Below, piece after piece: positions 6,646-14,851 of a stretch of 64,000 nt of DNA (the stretch's first letter is position 1; each line of letters begins with the position of its first letter). Origin of the DNA: Chitinophaga sp. YR573 (GTDB lineage Bacteria > Bacteroidota > Bacteroidia > Chitinophagales > Chitinophagaceae); contig NZ_FOJF01000001.1 of the NCBI RefSeq assembly GCF_900110995.1, positions 4,004,803 through 4,068,802 on the forward strand, given 5' to 3'. Under the pieces are notes generated by a model that ran no database searches, had not been told where the DNA came from, and was given only the letters and a program-made list of their open reading frames with translations. The translations under genes were made by a program, and so were the position numbers.

Positions 6646-7920
6646 ATGCAAGTAACAATATTACCCGGCACTATAAACGGCACTGTTACCGCCAACCCAT
6701 CCAAAAGCGCTATGCAGCGTGCGGTGGCAGCTGCGTTGCTGAGCAATGGCAAAAGTATTATCCGTAATCCCGGCCTTAGCGATGACTGCCTGGCAGCATT
6801 AGATGTAGCAGAGAAACTGGGTGCTGTTGTGACAAGAAAAGAAGATCAGATTGAAATAACAGGTAGTGGTGTTCATCCGCGTTCCAGTGAAATCAATTGC
6901 GGAGAATCAGGACTGGGCATTCGTATGTTCACCCCGATCGCTTCCCTGTCTGCACAGGCGATAACGATTAATGGTCATGGTAGTTTAACTACCCGCCCCA
7001 TGAACTTCTTTGAAGAAGTATTACCTCAGCTGGATGTGAAATGCAGCACCTTTGAAGGTAAGCTGCCACTGAAGATCCAGGGACCGTTGAAAGCGAAAAA
7101 TATTACGATAGATGGTTCTCTCAGTTCACAGTTCCTTACCGGCCTGCTGATGGCTTATGGTGCTGTGGCAGAAGATGTAACTATTACTGTAAAAGACCTG
7201 AAAAGCAAACCATACATTGCATTAACACTGCAACTGATGGAGCAGTTTGGGGTGAAAGTAACAGAAGAGAAATTTGAGAAATTCCATTTCGGTAAAAAGC
7301 AGGCGTATAAAGCAGGTGAGTATACCGTGGAAGGTGACTGGAGCGGTGCTGCTTTCCTGTTGGTAGCTGCGGCTGTAGCTGGTAAAGCAGAAGTACATCA
7401 TCTGAATACACAATCCGCACAATCGGATAAAGCGATCCTGGAAGCATTGGAGAAAGCAGGTGCAAGCCTGATGCCTGGTGTGTTTACAATGATCGTAGAG
7501 AAACATCAGCTGAATGCATTTGATTTTGATGCCACTGATTGTCCTGATTTGTTCCCTCCTTTAGTAGCACTGGCGGCTAATTGTAATGGAACTTCCAAGA
7601 TTTTAGGAGTAAGCAGACTGGCGCACAAAGAGAGTGACCGTGGTAAAACATTACAGGAAGAATTTGGTAAGCTGGGTATCACAATAGACCTTCATGGAGA
7701 TGAAATGCTGGTGCATGGTGGTACAGGGATCAAAGGCGGACTGGTACATTCACATGCAGATCATCGTATTGCCATGGCTTGTGCAGTAGCTGCATTAACA
7801 GCAGACGGACCAGTGGTGATAGAAAGAGCAGAAGCCATCAACAAGTCTTATCCAGAGTTTTATGATCATCTGCAGAAGATAGGTGGTGTAGTGAAAGTAG
7901 GAGAGCCGCAGGTTTTATAA
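6646..7920 (+). CDS. aroA: 3-phosphoshikimate 1-carboxyvinyltransferase (EPSP synthase)
   Basis: Transfers the enolpyruvyl group of PEP to shikimate 3-phosphate. The 424-residue protein has the paired inverse alpha/beta domains of the family. Visible landmarks: SKSAMQRAVAAALL near the N-terminus (substrate lysine), the ESGLGIRMFTPIASLS stretch (family consensus has SGT), the SSQFLTGLLMA segment and, near the C-terminus, the HADHRIAMACAVAAL motif. The N-terminal stretch lacks the usual long GSKS leader and the LNAGTA motif reads NCGESGLGIR, a variant common in this phylum as far as I recall. Whether this changes inhibitor sensitivity cannot be told from sequence. Confidence 0.92.
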   Translation: MQVTILPGTINGTVTANPSKSAMQRAVAAALLSNGKSIIRNPGLSDDCLAALDVAEKLGAVVTRKEDQIEITGSGVHPRSSEINCGESGLGIRMFTPIASLSAQAITINGHGSLTTRPMNFFEEVLPQLDVKCSTFEGKLPLKIQGPLKAKNITIDGSLSSQFLTGLLMAYGAVAEDVTITVKDLKSKPYIALTLQLMEQFGVKVTEEKFEKFHFGKKQAYKAGEYTVEGDWSGAAFLLVAAAVAGKAEVHHLNTQSAQSDKAILEALEKAGASLMPGVFTMIVEKHQLNAFDFDATDCPDLFPPLVALAANCNGTSKILGVSRLAHKESDRGKTLQEEFGKLGITIDLHGDEMLVHGGTGIKGGLVHSHADHRIAMACAVAALTADGPVVIERAEAINKSYPEFYDHLQKIGGVVKVGEPQVL

Positions 7921-7945
7921 TATTTAACAAAAAGTAATATTCCGC

Positions 7946-8941
7946 ATGAACAGTTTTGGTAGATTATTCCGGGTGAATGTTTTTGGTGAATCTCATGGCG
8001 AAAGTGTAGGTGTTAATATAGATGGTATTCCTGCCGGTATTCCGCTTACACAGGAAGACTTTCTGCCGGATCTTAGCCGTCGTAAGGCGGGTGCAAAAGG
8101 TACTACTCCCCGCAAGGAAGATGATCTGCCGCATATAAAATCCGGTGTGTTTAATGATCATACCACCGGTGCACCTATCACGATATTATTCGAGAACAAT
8201 AATACCCGCAGTACGGATTATGAGAAGCTGCGTGAATTTCCCCGCCCTGGTCATGCCGACTTTGTAGCTACCGCTAAATACGGTGGCTTTGAGGATTACC
8301 GCGGCGGCGGACATTTCAGCGGAAGGCTTACCCTTAACCTGGTAGCTGCCGGTGTGATCGCTAAAAAGATCCTGGGAGAGAATATTACTGTTCGTGCTAC
8401 GCTAACAGAAGTAGCAGGATTACCGGATGCAGAAAAAGGACTGGAAGCTGCGATTGCAGCCAAAGATTCTGTAGGCGGGATTGTAGAATGTGTGGTAGAA
8501 GGATTGCCTATAGGATTAGGAGAGCCTTTTTTTGACTCTGTAGAGTCTACCATTGCACATGCAGTATTTGCGATCCCTGCTATTAAAGGGATTGAGTTCG
8601 GTTCCGGCTTTGCTGCTGCCCGTATGAAAGGAGTAGAGCATAATGATGCTATTCTGGATGCCACGGGTAAAACTGCTACCAATCATGCAGGTGGAGTAGT
8701 AGGTGGTATTACCAATGGGAATCCACTGGTATTCCGCGTAGCGGTGAAACCTACCTCCAGTACGCCTAAAGAACAGCATACTTTAAATGTAAAGAGTGGT
8801 GAAGTAGAGTCTTTCAGTGTGAAAGGCCGCCATGACCTGTGCATTGCGCTGAGAGTACCTGTGGTACTGGAAGCTGTTGCAGCTATGGCGTTAGCGGATT
8901 TTATGCTGATAGAACAAAGAAGTGGAAGAATCTGGAAATAA
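7946..8941 (+). CDS. aroC: Chorismate synthase
   Basis: Makes chorismate from EPSP using reduced FMN. The N-terminus has the family signature GESHGESVGVNIDGIPAGI, followed by RRKAGAKGTTPRKEDD, the RPGHADFVATAKYGG stretch with DYRGGGHFSGRLT, and near the end GRHDLCIALRVPVVLEAVAAMALADFML. At 331 residues it is somewhat shorter than the usual 350-390, with gaps in the middle and a short C-terminus, but all named signatures are present. Last gene of the aromatic operon; a strong hairpin lies 20 bases after its stop. Confidence 0.93.
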   Translation: MNSFGRLFRVNVFGESHGESVGVNIDGIPAGIPLTQEDFLPDLSRRKAGAKGTTPRKEDDLPHIKSGVFNDHTTGAPITILFENNNTRSTDYEKLREFPRPGHADFVATAKYGGFEDYRGGGHFSGRLTLNLVAAGVIAKKILGENITVRATLTEVAGLPDAEKGLEAAIAAKDSVGGIVECVVEGLPIGLGEPFFDSVESTIAHAVFAIPAIKGIEFGSGFAAARMKGVEHNDAILDATGKTATNHAGGVVGGITNGNPLVFRVAVKPTSSTPKEQHTLNVKSGEVESFSVKGRHDLCIALRVPVVLEAVAAMALADFMLIEQRSGRIWK

Positions 8942-8960
8942 GGCTATAGAAAGTAATTAT

Positions 8961-8990
8961 TGGGACTGACCTTTTGGGTCAGTCCCATGT
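8961..8990. terminator. Hairpin between converging aroC and the MuiA-like gene
   Basis: TGGGACTGACC at 8961-8971 pairs perfectly with 8977-8987, loop TTTTG. The 3' flank is T-rich but not a clean T-run. It sits midway between the two converging genes and probably ends transcription from at least the aroC side. Confidence 0.7.
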
Positions 8991-9006
8991 GTCTTTATTT
9001 TATGTA

Positions 9007-10815
9007 TCAGTTTAGATTGACCATTTTATCTTTAGGATACTTAACGCTATAACTTAATTTATACTTCTTACTTTCTCCCGGTGCCAGTTCTATGTTCCAG
9101 TTCAGGATGCCGAGATCTTTATTTACATCTGCCCCGCTGGTTTCCAGCAGTTCTACCTCAATGTCTTTATTGGTGGACAAAGGGTATTGATCCTTGAGCA
9201 GCATGGAGATCTTTTCTTTTTTATTGTTCTTTACGGTGATCTCATAACTGAACACCTGCTTCTTGTTGGATCCCAGGAATTTAACGCTGCTAACATCTAC
9301 CAGTTTGTCTCTTTTAACTACTACCCTTTTGTCCCTGCCCAACGTAAGCGTAAGAGTATCCTTAGTGCTGTTGGGGTCTATTATTGTTTTGCCTACATAG
9401 GTACCTTCAAAAATAATATTGGCCTCTCCGGGAATAAGATTGAGTTGTTCCCAATCGGCAACATCTGCCAGCAGGTAGGCTTCTTTATCCAGTTTTGGAG
9501 CTGCATAGAACTTATAGGTTGAAGCCACGCTGCTTTCTTTTAACTGCACGCTTTGTTCTTTACCGCTACTTTCCATATCGTAGGGCAGGTCTATGTTATA
9601 GACCATATTAAGCTCGTTATCGGCTATGGATACATAATCACCCATTTTATCTTTAAGGGCAACAACAATAGCTCCGTTGGCCGCCCTGCTGCCGTATATT
9701 GCAGTAGCTGCAGCATCTTTTAATACGTTCATGCTGGCAATTGACTGCGGGGCTATCCTTTCAAAATCAGCCTTACTAATAATATTTCCATTTACCACAT
9801 AAACCGGAGTAGCATCGGCTTCGGTCGCCAGACTCTGTTTCATTTTGGTACCGTAACCCGTAACAACCACTTCCTGAAGGGACATATTTCCACTCAGCGA
9901 GTTGGCGAACGAACTGGTGCCCCTTATTTGAAGATTGGAACTAACAGGATTAATATACCCCAGGAACCATCCATTAAATACAGGTGCTGTATTTTGCTGA
10001 TTGGGTGTAGACGTAGATAAACTCAACTTAACCTGCTTCCAGTCGATCCCTGTGGACTGAGCAACCTTGGCCCGGTAAATCAGCTGTACGGGTTTATTCA
10101 CAGACTCTACAAATAGATCGTAGTAAGGATTCCAGGAAGCATTTTTGGTAATGTATGAGATGGTAAAATTAAAATTGCCGCTCATAGGACTAAACAGCTG
10201 TAGGATCAGGTTTCCGGTTGTTTTGGTATTCTTGTTTTTCTCCTCATTCAATTGATTATTCAGCTTAGCGATCAATTCCGCTAATTTGACAGCACGTTCG
10301 TTATAATCCGTGATCTCATTCTGCAGTTCGAGTGTTTTGGTTTTGTAATATTCCATCATTTTTACCAATTCGGCCACACTAAGCCCTGTTTGAGTGCCCC
10401 TGATCTCTTTGTTGGCGTTCAGGAGGTCCAGCATATCCTTGTCGGTCTTCAGGATCACCTGCAGCCTGGAAAGTGCCCTGGTCTCTGTTTCAACAGAGTC
10501 CTCCAGCTTTTTTACAAGCATCGGTTTTACACCGGGCTTAAGATAGTTGGTGGCGAACTCCACCGACATTACTGTCACTCCTCCATCAGAACCAAACTGA
10601 AGACTGTTAAGATCGACATCATTACTGACACCTTCAATAACAACGTCATTATTCCCCTTTTCGAGGGTAGCTTTGGCCGTGTGATGCAATTCTGCGCCGG
10701 ACCGATACACAATGGCAGATTTTAACACAGCAGGAATTACGGTCCTATCGTTGTTGACATACGCAAAACTGGGAAGCAGAATAATCATTGAGCATAGCAG
10801 GCAAATAAGTTTCAT
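9007..10815 (-). CDS. MuiA-family (DUF4140/DUF4139) protein with a TonB-plug-like insert
   Basis: Secreted 602-residue protein with a signal peptide (residues 1-19). Residues about 25-125 match the N-terminal DUF4140 domain (VIPAVLKSAIVYRSGAELHH), then a long coiled coil (about 100-200), then the DUF4139 beta-rich domain beginning at SYITKNASWNPYYDL (220-234) and ending in ELAPGESKKYKLSYSVKYP. The DUF4139 part is interrupted at about 312-388 by a segment that looks taken from a SusC/RagA outer-membrane receptor: LQEVVVTGYGT, then ATPVYVVNG and SMNVLKDAAATAIYGSRAANGAIVV. Function of the family is unknown (the name comes from mucoidy inhibition). Monocistronic, between two hairpins. Confidence 0.8.
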   Translation of the reverse strand: MKLICLLCSMIILLPSFAYVNNDRTVIPAVLKSAIVYRSGAELHHTAKATLEKGNNDVVIEGVSNDVDLNSLQFGSDGGVTVMSVEFATNYLKPGVKPMLVKKLEDSVETETRALSRLQVILKTDKDMLDLLNANKEIRGTQTGLSVAELVKMMEYYKTKTLELQNEITDYNERAVKLAELIAKLNNQLNEEKNKNTKTTGNLILQLFSPMSGNFNFTISYITKNASWNPYYDLFVESVNKPVQLIYRAKVAQSTGIDWKQVKLSLSTSTPNQQNTAPVFNGWFLGYINPVSSNLQIRGTSSFANSLSGNMSLQEVVVTGYGTKMKQSLATEADATPVYVVNGNIISKADFERIAPQSIASMNVLKDAAATAIYGSRAANGAIVVALKDKMGDYVSIADNELNMVYNIDLPYDMESSGKEQSVQLKESSVASTYKFYAAPKLDKEAYLLADVADWEQLNLIPGEANIIFEGTYVGKTIIDPNSTKDTLTLTLGRDKRVVVKRDKLVDVSSVKFLGSNKKQVFSYEITVKNNKKEKISMLLKDQYPLSTNKDIEVELLETSGADVNKDLGILNWNIELAPGESKKYKLSYSVKYPKDKMVNLN

Positions 10816-10913
10816 ATTTAAGTGGATTTATGGAAGGATGCAATAATAAACCGTTTTCCATAAATGCTTTATAAAAGCCTGGATATACATCAGTTTTTGT
10901 TGAATAAATAGTA

Positions 10914-10961
10914 ATATAACTGAAGAAGGCTGGCCAAATGGCCAGCCTTCTTCAGTTATAT
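10914..10961. terminator. 22-bp perfect hairpin after the FKBP gene
   Basis: Bases 10914-10935 and 10940-10961 are perfect reverse complements with a four-base loop (AAAT). It lies 10 bases beyond the FKBP stop on the minus strand and just upstream of the MuiA-like gene, and should end the FKBP transcript. Confidence 0.85.
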
Positions 10962-10971
10962 CTGCAATAGA

Positions 10972-11685
10972 CTATTTCTCAATAGCCAATAACTCAACTT
11001 CAAACACCAACGCACTACCAGGACCAATCTTCGGACCAGCCTGACGATCGCCATAAGCCAGTTCAGAAGGAATGAATAACTTCCATTTAGAACCAACCGG
11101 CATTAACTGCAAAGCTTCCGTCCAGCCTTTAATTACACCACTCACCGGAAAGGAGATAGGCTCACCTCTTTCTACAGAGCTATCAAACACAGTACCGTCG
11201 ATTAACGTACCATGATAATGAGTTTTTACTTTGTCGTTGATAGTTGGTTTAGGACCGTCTCCCGCCTTCAGGATCACGTATTGTAAACCGCTGGGTAAAG
11301 TAACTACCCCAGGTTTTGTTTTATTCTCAGCGAGGAACTGCTCACCTACAACCTTATTCTTTGACATCTTTTCTGCTTTTAATTTTTGTAGATAATCACT
11401 TATGCTCATGGTGCATTGATCTTTAGTTAATAATGGCGTTGTGCCTTTTGCAGCATCCTTTATAGCTTTAATCAGCAAATCATAATTCAGGCTGTCGAGA
11501 CCCTGTGCTTTCAGCGTACTGCCAATATCCTGGCCAATGCCGTAACTCACAGTGTCTATTTTTGTTCTGATCAAAGGATTCACCTTTACGACAGGTCCTT
11601 TGCCTTTAACAGCGGTTTTTTTCTGCGCAAAACCGGCTAGGGATAAGAAGCTTAATGCTCCCAATAATAGGGCGTTTTTATTCAT
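10972..11685 (-). CDS. FKBP-type peptidyl-prolyl cis-trans isomerase (Mip/FkpA-like)
   Basis: Exported folding helper that isomerises Xaa-Pro bonds. I chose ATG at 11685 (237 residues) because MNKNALLLGALSFLSLAGFAQ is then a clean signal peptide; ATG at 11697 and TTG at 11703 are possible but less good. An N-terminal helical dimerisation domain (DTVSYGIGQDIGSTLKAQGL, about 45-110) is followed by the FKBP domain (about 125-237): YHGTLIDGTVFDSSVERGEPISFPVSGVIKGWTEAL, then ELAYGDRQAGPKIGPGSALVFEVELL. Active-site Tyr, Asp, Phe, Trp and the Gly-rich loop are there. It follows the hydrolase gene by about 50 bases and may share its transcript. Confidence 0.9.
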   Translation of the reverse strand: MNKNALLLGALSFLSLAGFAQKKTAVKGKGPVVKVNPLIRTKIDTVSYGIGQDIGSTLKAQGLDSLNYDLLIKAIKDAAKGTTPLLTKDQCTMSISDYLQKLKAEKMSKNKVVGEQFLAENKTKPGVVTLPSGLQYVILKAGDGPKPTINDKVKTHYHGTLIDGTVFDSSVERGEPISFPVSGVIKGWTEALQLMPVGSKWKLFIPSELAYGDRQAGPKIGPGSALVFEVELLAIEK

Positions 11686-11740
11686 AAAACAGTTCATTAT
11701 CAATTGTAATGGTATAATTTGACAGGTTGCAAGTTAGTAA

Positions 11741-13633
11741 CTATTTGATTACCGGCAATTCAATAAGGGAAGGATGCTGGGCATCATGATAAATATGGAT
11801 GGTCGCTTTCCGGAAATCCTTATCATCACAATGGTAGATATCCGTGAATACCTGCGGGTTCCGGTCAACCAGTGGGAACCAGCTGCTCTGCACCTGTATC
11901 ATCACTTTATGCCCTTTTTTGAAGGTATGCGCAATGTCCGGGATGCTGAAAGATACATCAGTTGGCTGACCAGGTACGAATGCAACAGGCTTCTCGAAGC
12001 TGTTGTGGTACTTTCCACGCATGATCTCGCCACGTACGAGCATCTGGTAACCACCCATAGGATAGGTCGCAGAAGGCATCCTGCGGTGCTCGCTGGCATC
12101 TTCTGTCCCGTATTTAAAATCATCTGGGAATACGTCTACCAGTTTTACGATGAAGTCGGCATCAGTACCACTGGTGCTTACTACCAGTTTGGCCAGCAGG
12201 GGACCTGCCAGGGTAAGATCTTCTTTCAGCTCAGCTGTTTCAAATACGGCCACATCCGGACGGCGTGAAGCAAAACGCTGGTCATCAGTCATATAGCTAA
12301 TGGTGCGGGTGAAATGCACATCTTCTGTGTAAGGGACTGGTTTGGCAGGATCACTCACATATTCGTTGAAGCTGTTGGCGGCAAGAGGTTTAGTGAAATC
12401 CAGTTTGCCATCAGGCTGCAGGTAGATGGGAGTAGGCTGCATACCGGCAGGAGGCCACTGAGGCAGTTGTTTCCATTGATTTTCCCCGGTAAAGAAGACA
12501 GTGGCTTCTGCGATATCCGGTGCGGAGCCTTTACCATTCAGGTAGTATTCAAAGAAAGGGATCTCTACATGTTGCTCATACCATTCAGCCGTGTTGCTGT
12601 CGAAATGAACGTTACCCAGGTGGGTACCATCTTTAGAAGCCCATTGCCCATGGTACCAGGGACCCATTACCAGGCGGTTATTAGCCTGCGGACTTTGTTT
12701 CTCTATCGATTTATACACATTCCAGGCACCGAAGCAGTCTTCTGCATCGAAGAGTCCGCCAACTTCCAGCATTGCTGGCTGTACATTCTTTAAGAAGGGA
12801 CGAATGTTACGGGCTTTCCACCAGTTGTCCAGGTCGGGATGACTGGTGAGGTCTTTCCAGAAGGCGATGCTATCACCCATTAATGCAGAGAAGTTCTTAA
12901 CAGCACCTGTTTTAAGGTACCAGGCGTAGCTGTCTTTAGAATTGAACTCGAAGCCTTTAGGACCTACAGTAGTCGGCTGGGGGCGTGGTTGTCCGAAGCT
13001 GGTATAAAAAGAGAAAGCATCATCAATAAAAAATGCCCCGTTATGGTGAAAATCATCACCCATAAACCAGTCAGTAACCGGAGCCTGCGGACTTACAGCC
13101 TTTAATGCAGGATGACCGCTCAATGCCGCCATGGTAGAGTAGAAACCGGGATATGAAATACCGAATACGCCTATGTTACCGTTATTATCAGCCAGGTTTT
13201 TCACGAGCCAGTCTATGGTATCATAGGTATCACTGGCTTCATCAATATCCTGTTTAGTCTTTTTATTGGGATTAAAAGGGCGTACATCTACAAAAGTTCC
13301 TTCACTCATCCATCTTCCTCTTACATCCTGTAGTATCATGATATAACCCTTTTGAAGGTAGTTATTCAGATAGGTGTTGTAGTAAGGGCGGAATTCTTTA
13401 TCACCGTATGGCGCACAGGAATAAGGTGTGCGGGTCATCAGCATGGGATGTTTTTCGGCGTTATCTTTTGGAAGATAGATGGAGGTGAAGAGTTTAACAC
13501 CGTCCCGCATAGGTATGTACACTTCTTTTTTGGTGTAGTGTTCGTACATCCATAGTGAATCTTTGTTCACCGCCCTGGAGCATGCAGTATGCATAAACAT
13601 ACCCACTATGACCAGGCATAGCAATTTTCTCAT
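11741..13633 (-). CDS. CocE/NonD (peptidase S15) family hydrolase, lipoprotein
   Basis: Alpha/beta hydrolase of 630 residues with a lipoprotein signal (MFMHTAC lipobox, Cys18). The nucleophile motif is GISYPGFYSTMAAL; GGLFDAEDCFGAW gives the likely acid and MGPWYHGQW the catalytic histidine. The C-terminal part (about 420-630) is the jelly-roll X-Pro dipeptidyl-peptidase-like domain (DFIVKLVDVFPDD, GHKVMIQVQSSWFPL). The pattern is nearest to alpha-amino-acid ester hydrolases and glutaryl acylases within S15; the natural substrate is probably a peptide or amino ester in the periplasm, by inference. It lies 25 bases after the YjbR gene, probably one transcript. Confidence 0.88.
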   Translation of the reverse strand: MRKLLCLVIVGMFMHTACSRAVNKDSLWMYEHYTKKEVYIPMRDGVKLFTSIYLPKDNAEKHPMLMTRTPYSCAPYGDKEFRPYYNTYLNNYLQKGYIMILQDVRGRWMSEGTFVDVRPFNPNKKTKQDIDEASDTYDTIDWLVKNLADNNGNIGVFGISYPGFYSTMAALSGHPALKAVSPQAPVTDWFMGDDFHHNGAFFIDDAFSFYTSFGQPRPQPTTVGPKGFEFNSKDSYAWYLKTGAVKNFSALMGDSIAFWKDLTSHPDLDNWWKARNIRPFLKNVQPAMLEVGGLFDAEDCFGAWNVYKSIEKQSPQANNRLVMGPWYHGQWASKDGTHLGNVHFDSNTAEWYEQHVEIPFFEYYLNGKGSAPDIAEATVFFTGENQWKQLPQWPPAGMQPTPIYLQPDGKLDFTKPLAANSFNEYVSDPAKPVPYTEDVHFTRTISYMTDDQRFASRRPDVAVFETAELKEDLTLAGPLLAKLVVSTSGTDADFIVKLVDVFPDDFKYGTEDASEHRRMPSATYPMGGYQMLVRGEIMRGKYHNSFEKPVAFVPGQPTDVSFSIPDIAHTFKKGHKVMIQVQSSWFPLVDRNPQVFTDIYHCDDKDFRKATIHIYHDAQHPSLIELPVIK

Positions 13634-13658
13634 AAGCTTTTACTGAGTTTGATGGTTA

Positions 13659-14009
13659 TTATGATACCAGGCTTTCCCTGTCTTTTTTTGGCAATGATTT
13701 TACTACGAGATCGTATGAATCCCTGATCCATTGAAGCAGGAGTTTGTTGGGTATGTTGGAATGTACCTCTACCGTATTCCAGTGTTTTTTATTCATGTGG
13801 TATCCGGGTTTGACACCATCATAACGTTCACGTAATTCAACCGCGTTTTCGGGATCGCACTTCAGGTTAACCGATTGAAAGTCGTCAATGTTCGTGAGTG
13901 CAAAGACCTTCCCTTTTACTTTATATACAAGGATTTCTTCCCCAAACGGGAATTCTTCCGTTACACCTGGCAGTGAAATACAATATTCCTGGAATTGTTC
14001 AATATTCAT
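13659..14009 (-). CDS. MmcQ/YjbR family protein
   Basis: A 116-residue cytoplasmic protein of the MmcQ/YjbR family, which adopts a CyaY-like fold with proposed DNA binding. Typical landmarks: the LPGVTEEFPFGEEILVYKVKGKVFAL N-terminal half and the PGYHMNKKHWNTVEV stretch, followed by a C-terminal helix with LLLQWIRDSYDLVVKSLPKK. Exact role unknown for the family. The -7 box at 14017-14024 lies so close to the ATG that the transcript should be nearly leaderless. Followed after 25 bases by the S15 hydrolase. Confidence 0.85.
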   Translation of the reverse strand: MNIEQFQEYCISLPGVTEEFPFGEEILVYKVKGKVFALTNIDDFQSVNLKCDPENAVELRERYDGVKPGYHMNKKHWNTVEVHSNIPNKLLLQWIRDSYDLVVKSLPKKDRESLVS

Positions 14010-14016
14010 AGCCCTT

Positions 14017-14024
14017 CAAAGTTA
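14017..14024 (-). promoter_or_regulatory. -7 box for the YjbR gene
   Basis: On the minus strand the bases read TAACTTTG, a perfect TAnnTTTG. No clear -33 TTG at the usual distance. The expected start is within a few bases of the ATG at 14009. Confidence 0.45.
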
Positions 14025-14042
14025 AGGATCATTTGCTAAAAA

Positions 14043-14087
14043 GAGCCGGGGCCAACCTCAGCAAATTGCTGTAGGAATAGCCCCGGT
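14043..14087 (-). terminator. Terminator after the two-helix membrane protein
   Basis: CCGGGGC (14046-14052) pairs with GCCCCGG (14080-14086), with an inner hairpin CAGCAA / TTGCTG (14059-14071). On the minus strand the stem is followed by CTCTTTTT, so it should end the 14149-14667 transcript. Confidence 0.7.
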
Positions 14088-14148
14088 CAAATATTGAAAG
14101 TTGTTTGCTTGCTACGATGCAGATGATATGGTTGGTTTTTTTTGAATC

Positions 14149-14667
14149 TTATACTTTACTGATGGAAAGTATAACACGTGAATGACGACCGTAAACAATT
14201 TCTACTTCCTGTCCAGCCCGGAAATCATTCAGGCGTCCGCGCATCCAGTAAAAGAGGCGTTGTTTCTTTTTCAGTCCTTCTTTTTTTACGATAAAGCTGG
14301 TTTGCATATCGTTGTTACCCTGATACACTGTTTCAAGTGGCACCTGTATCTGTCCTTTCTGTAAAGTAGTAAGGTCTTTTTTGATAGTGTAGTAGCGAAC
14401 ATCTGTTACTTTGATGAGTGCGAATATCAGCACTAAAACGAAAGTCAGCAGCCATGTCCAGAACCAGGCATTCTTGTAAGAGAATAATGACTGATCTACT
14501 TCTTCCTGAGTAAGACGGCTTTTTAGAAATAGTTGTGGCACAAAGGCTGCAATCAGCACAAGTGTGAGACCGATCAAAATAAATTTGAAGATCTGCCTTC
14601 TGTTCTTTTTCAACGCATCCTGTAGGAGAAAGATTTCCTCAGTGGTCATAAAAGAGTAATCCTGCAT
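14149..14667 (-). CDS. Two-helix membrane protein of unknown function
   Basis: I chose ATG at 14667 (172 residues); TTG at 14694 would add nine residues. The protein has a short cytoplasmic N-terminus (TTEEIFLLQDALKKNRRQ), two transmembrane helices (about residues 28-46 and 66-85, separated by a short charged loop) and a C-terminal soluble domain of about 85 residues rich in beta strands (IQVPLETVYQGNNDMQTSFIV ... GQEVEIVYGRHSRVILSI). The tail resembles small beta-barrel domains in membrane proteins of the NfeD or PH-like kind, but I do not recognise a family. Single gene with its own terminator. Confidence 0.65.
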   Translation of the reverse strand: MQDYSFMTTEEIFLLQDALKKNRRQIFKFILIGLTLVLIAAFVPQLFLKSRLTQEEVDQSLFSYKNAWFWTWLLTFVLVLIFALIKVTDVRYYTIKKDLTTLQKGQIQVPLETVYQGNNDMQTSFIVKKEGLKKKQRLFYWMRGRLNDFRAGQEVEIVYGRHSRVILSISKV

Positions 14668-14799
14668 AGTTATAATGGTTTTTCTTGATACCAATATATA
14701 TAATTTAGTGTTAAATTGTTTTATTTATAATATGTTTTTGGGAATAATTTTGTATATGGGGGATAATAGATTGATAGTCAAACTATCTTTTTTTAAATA

Positions 14800-14830
14800 A
14801 AAAACCCCGGACTAACAGTCCGGGGTGTAA
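14800..14830 (-). terminator. Terminator after gcvP
   Basis: Stem 14804-14813 with 14817-14826 (ACCCCGGACT and its complement), loop AAC. On the minus strand it is followed by a T-rich tract, ending gcvP 20 bases past the stop. Confidence 0.88.
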
Positions 14831-14851
14831 AATATCGGGAAATTCCAATTT

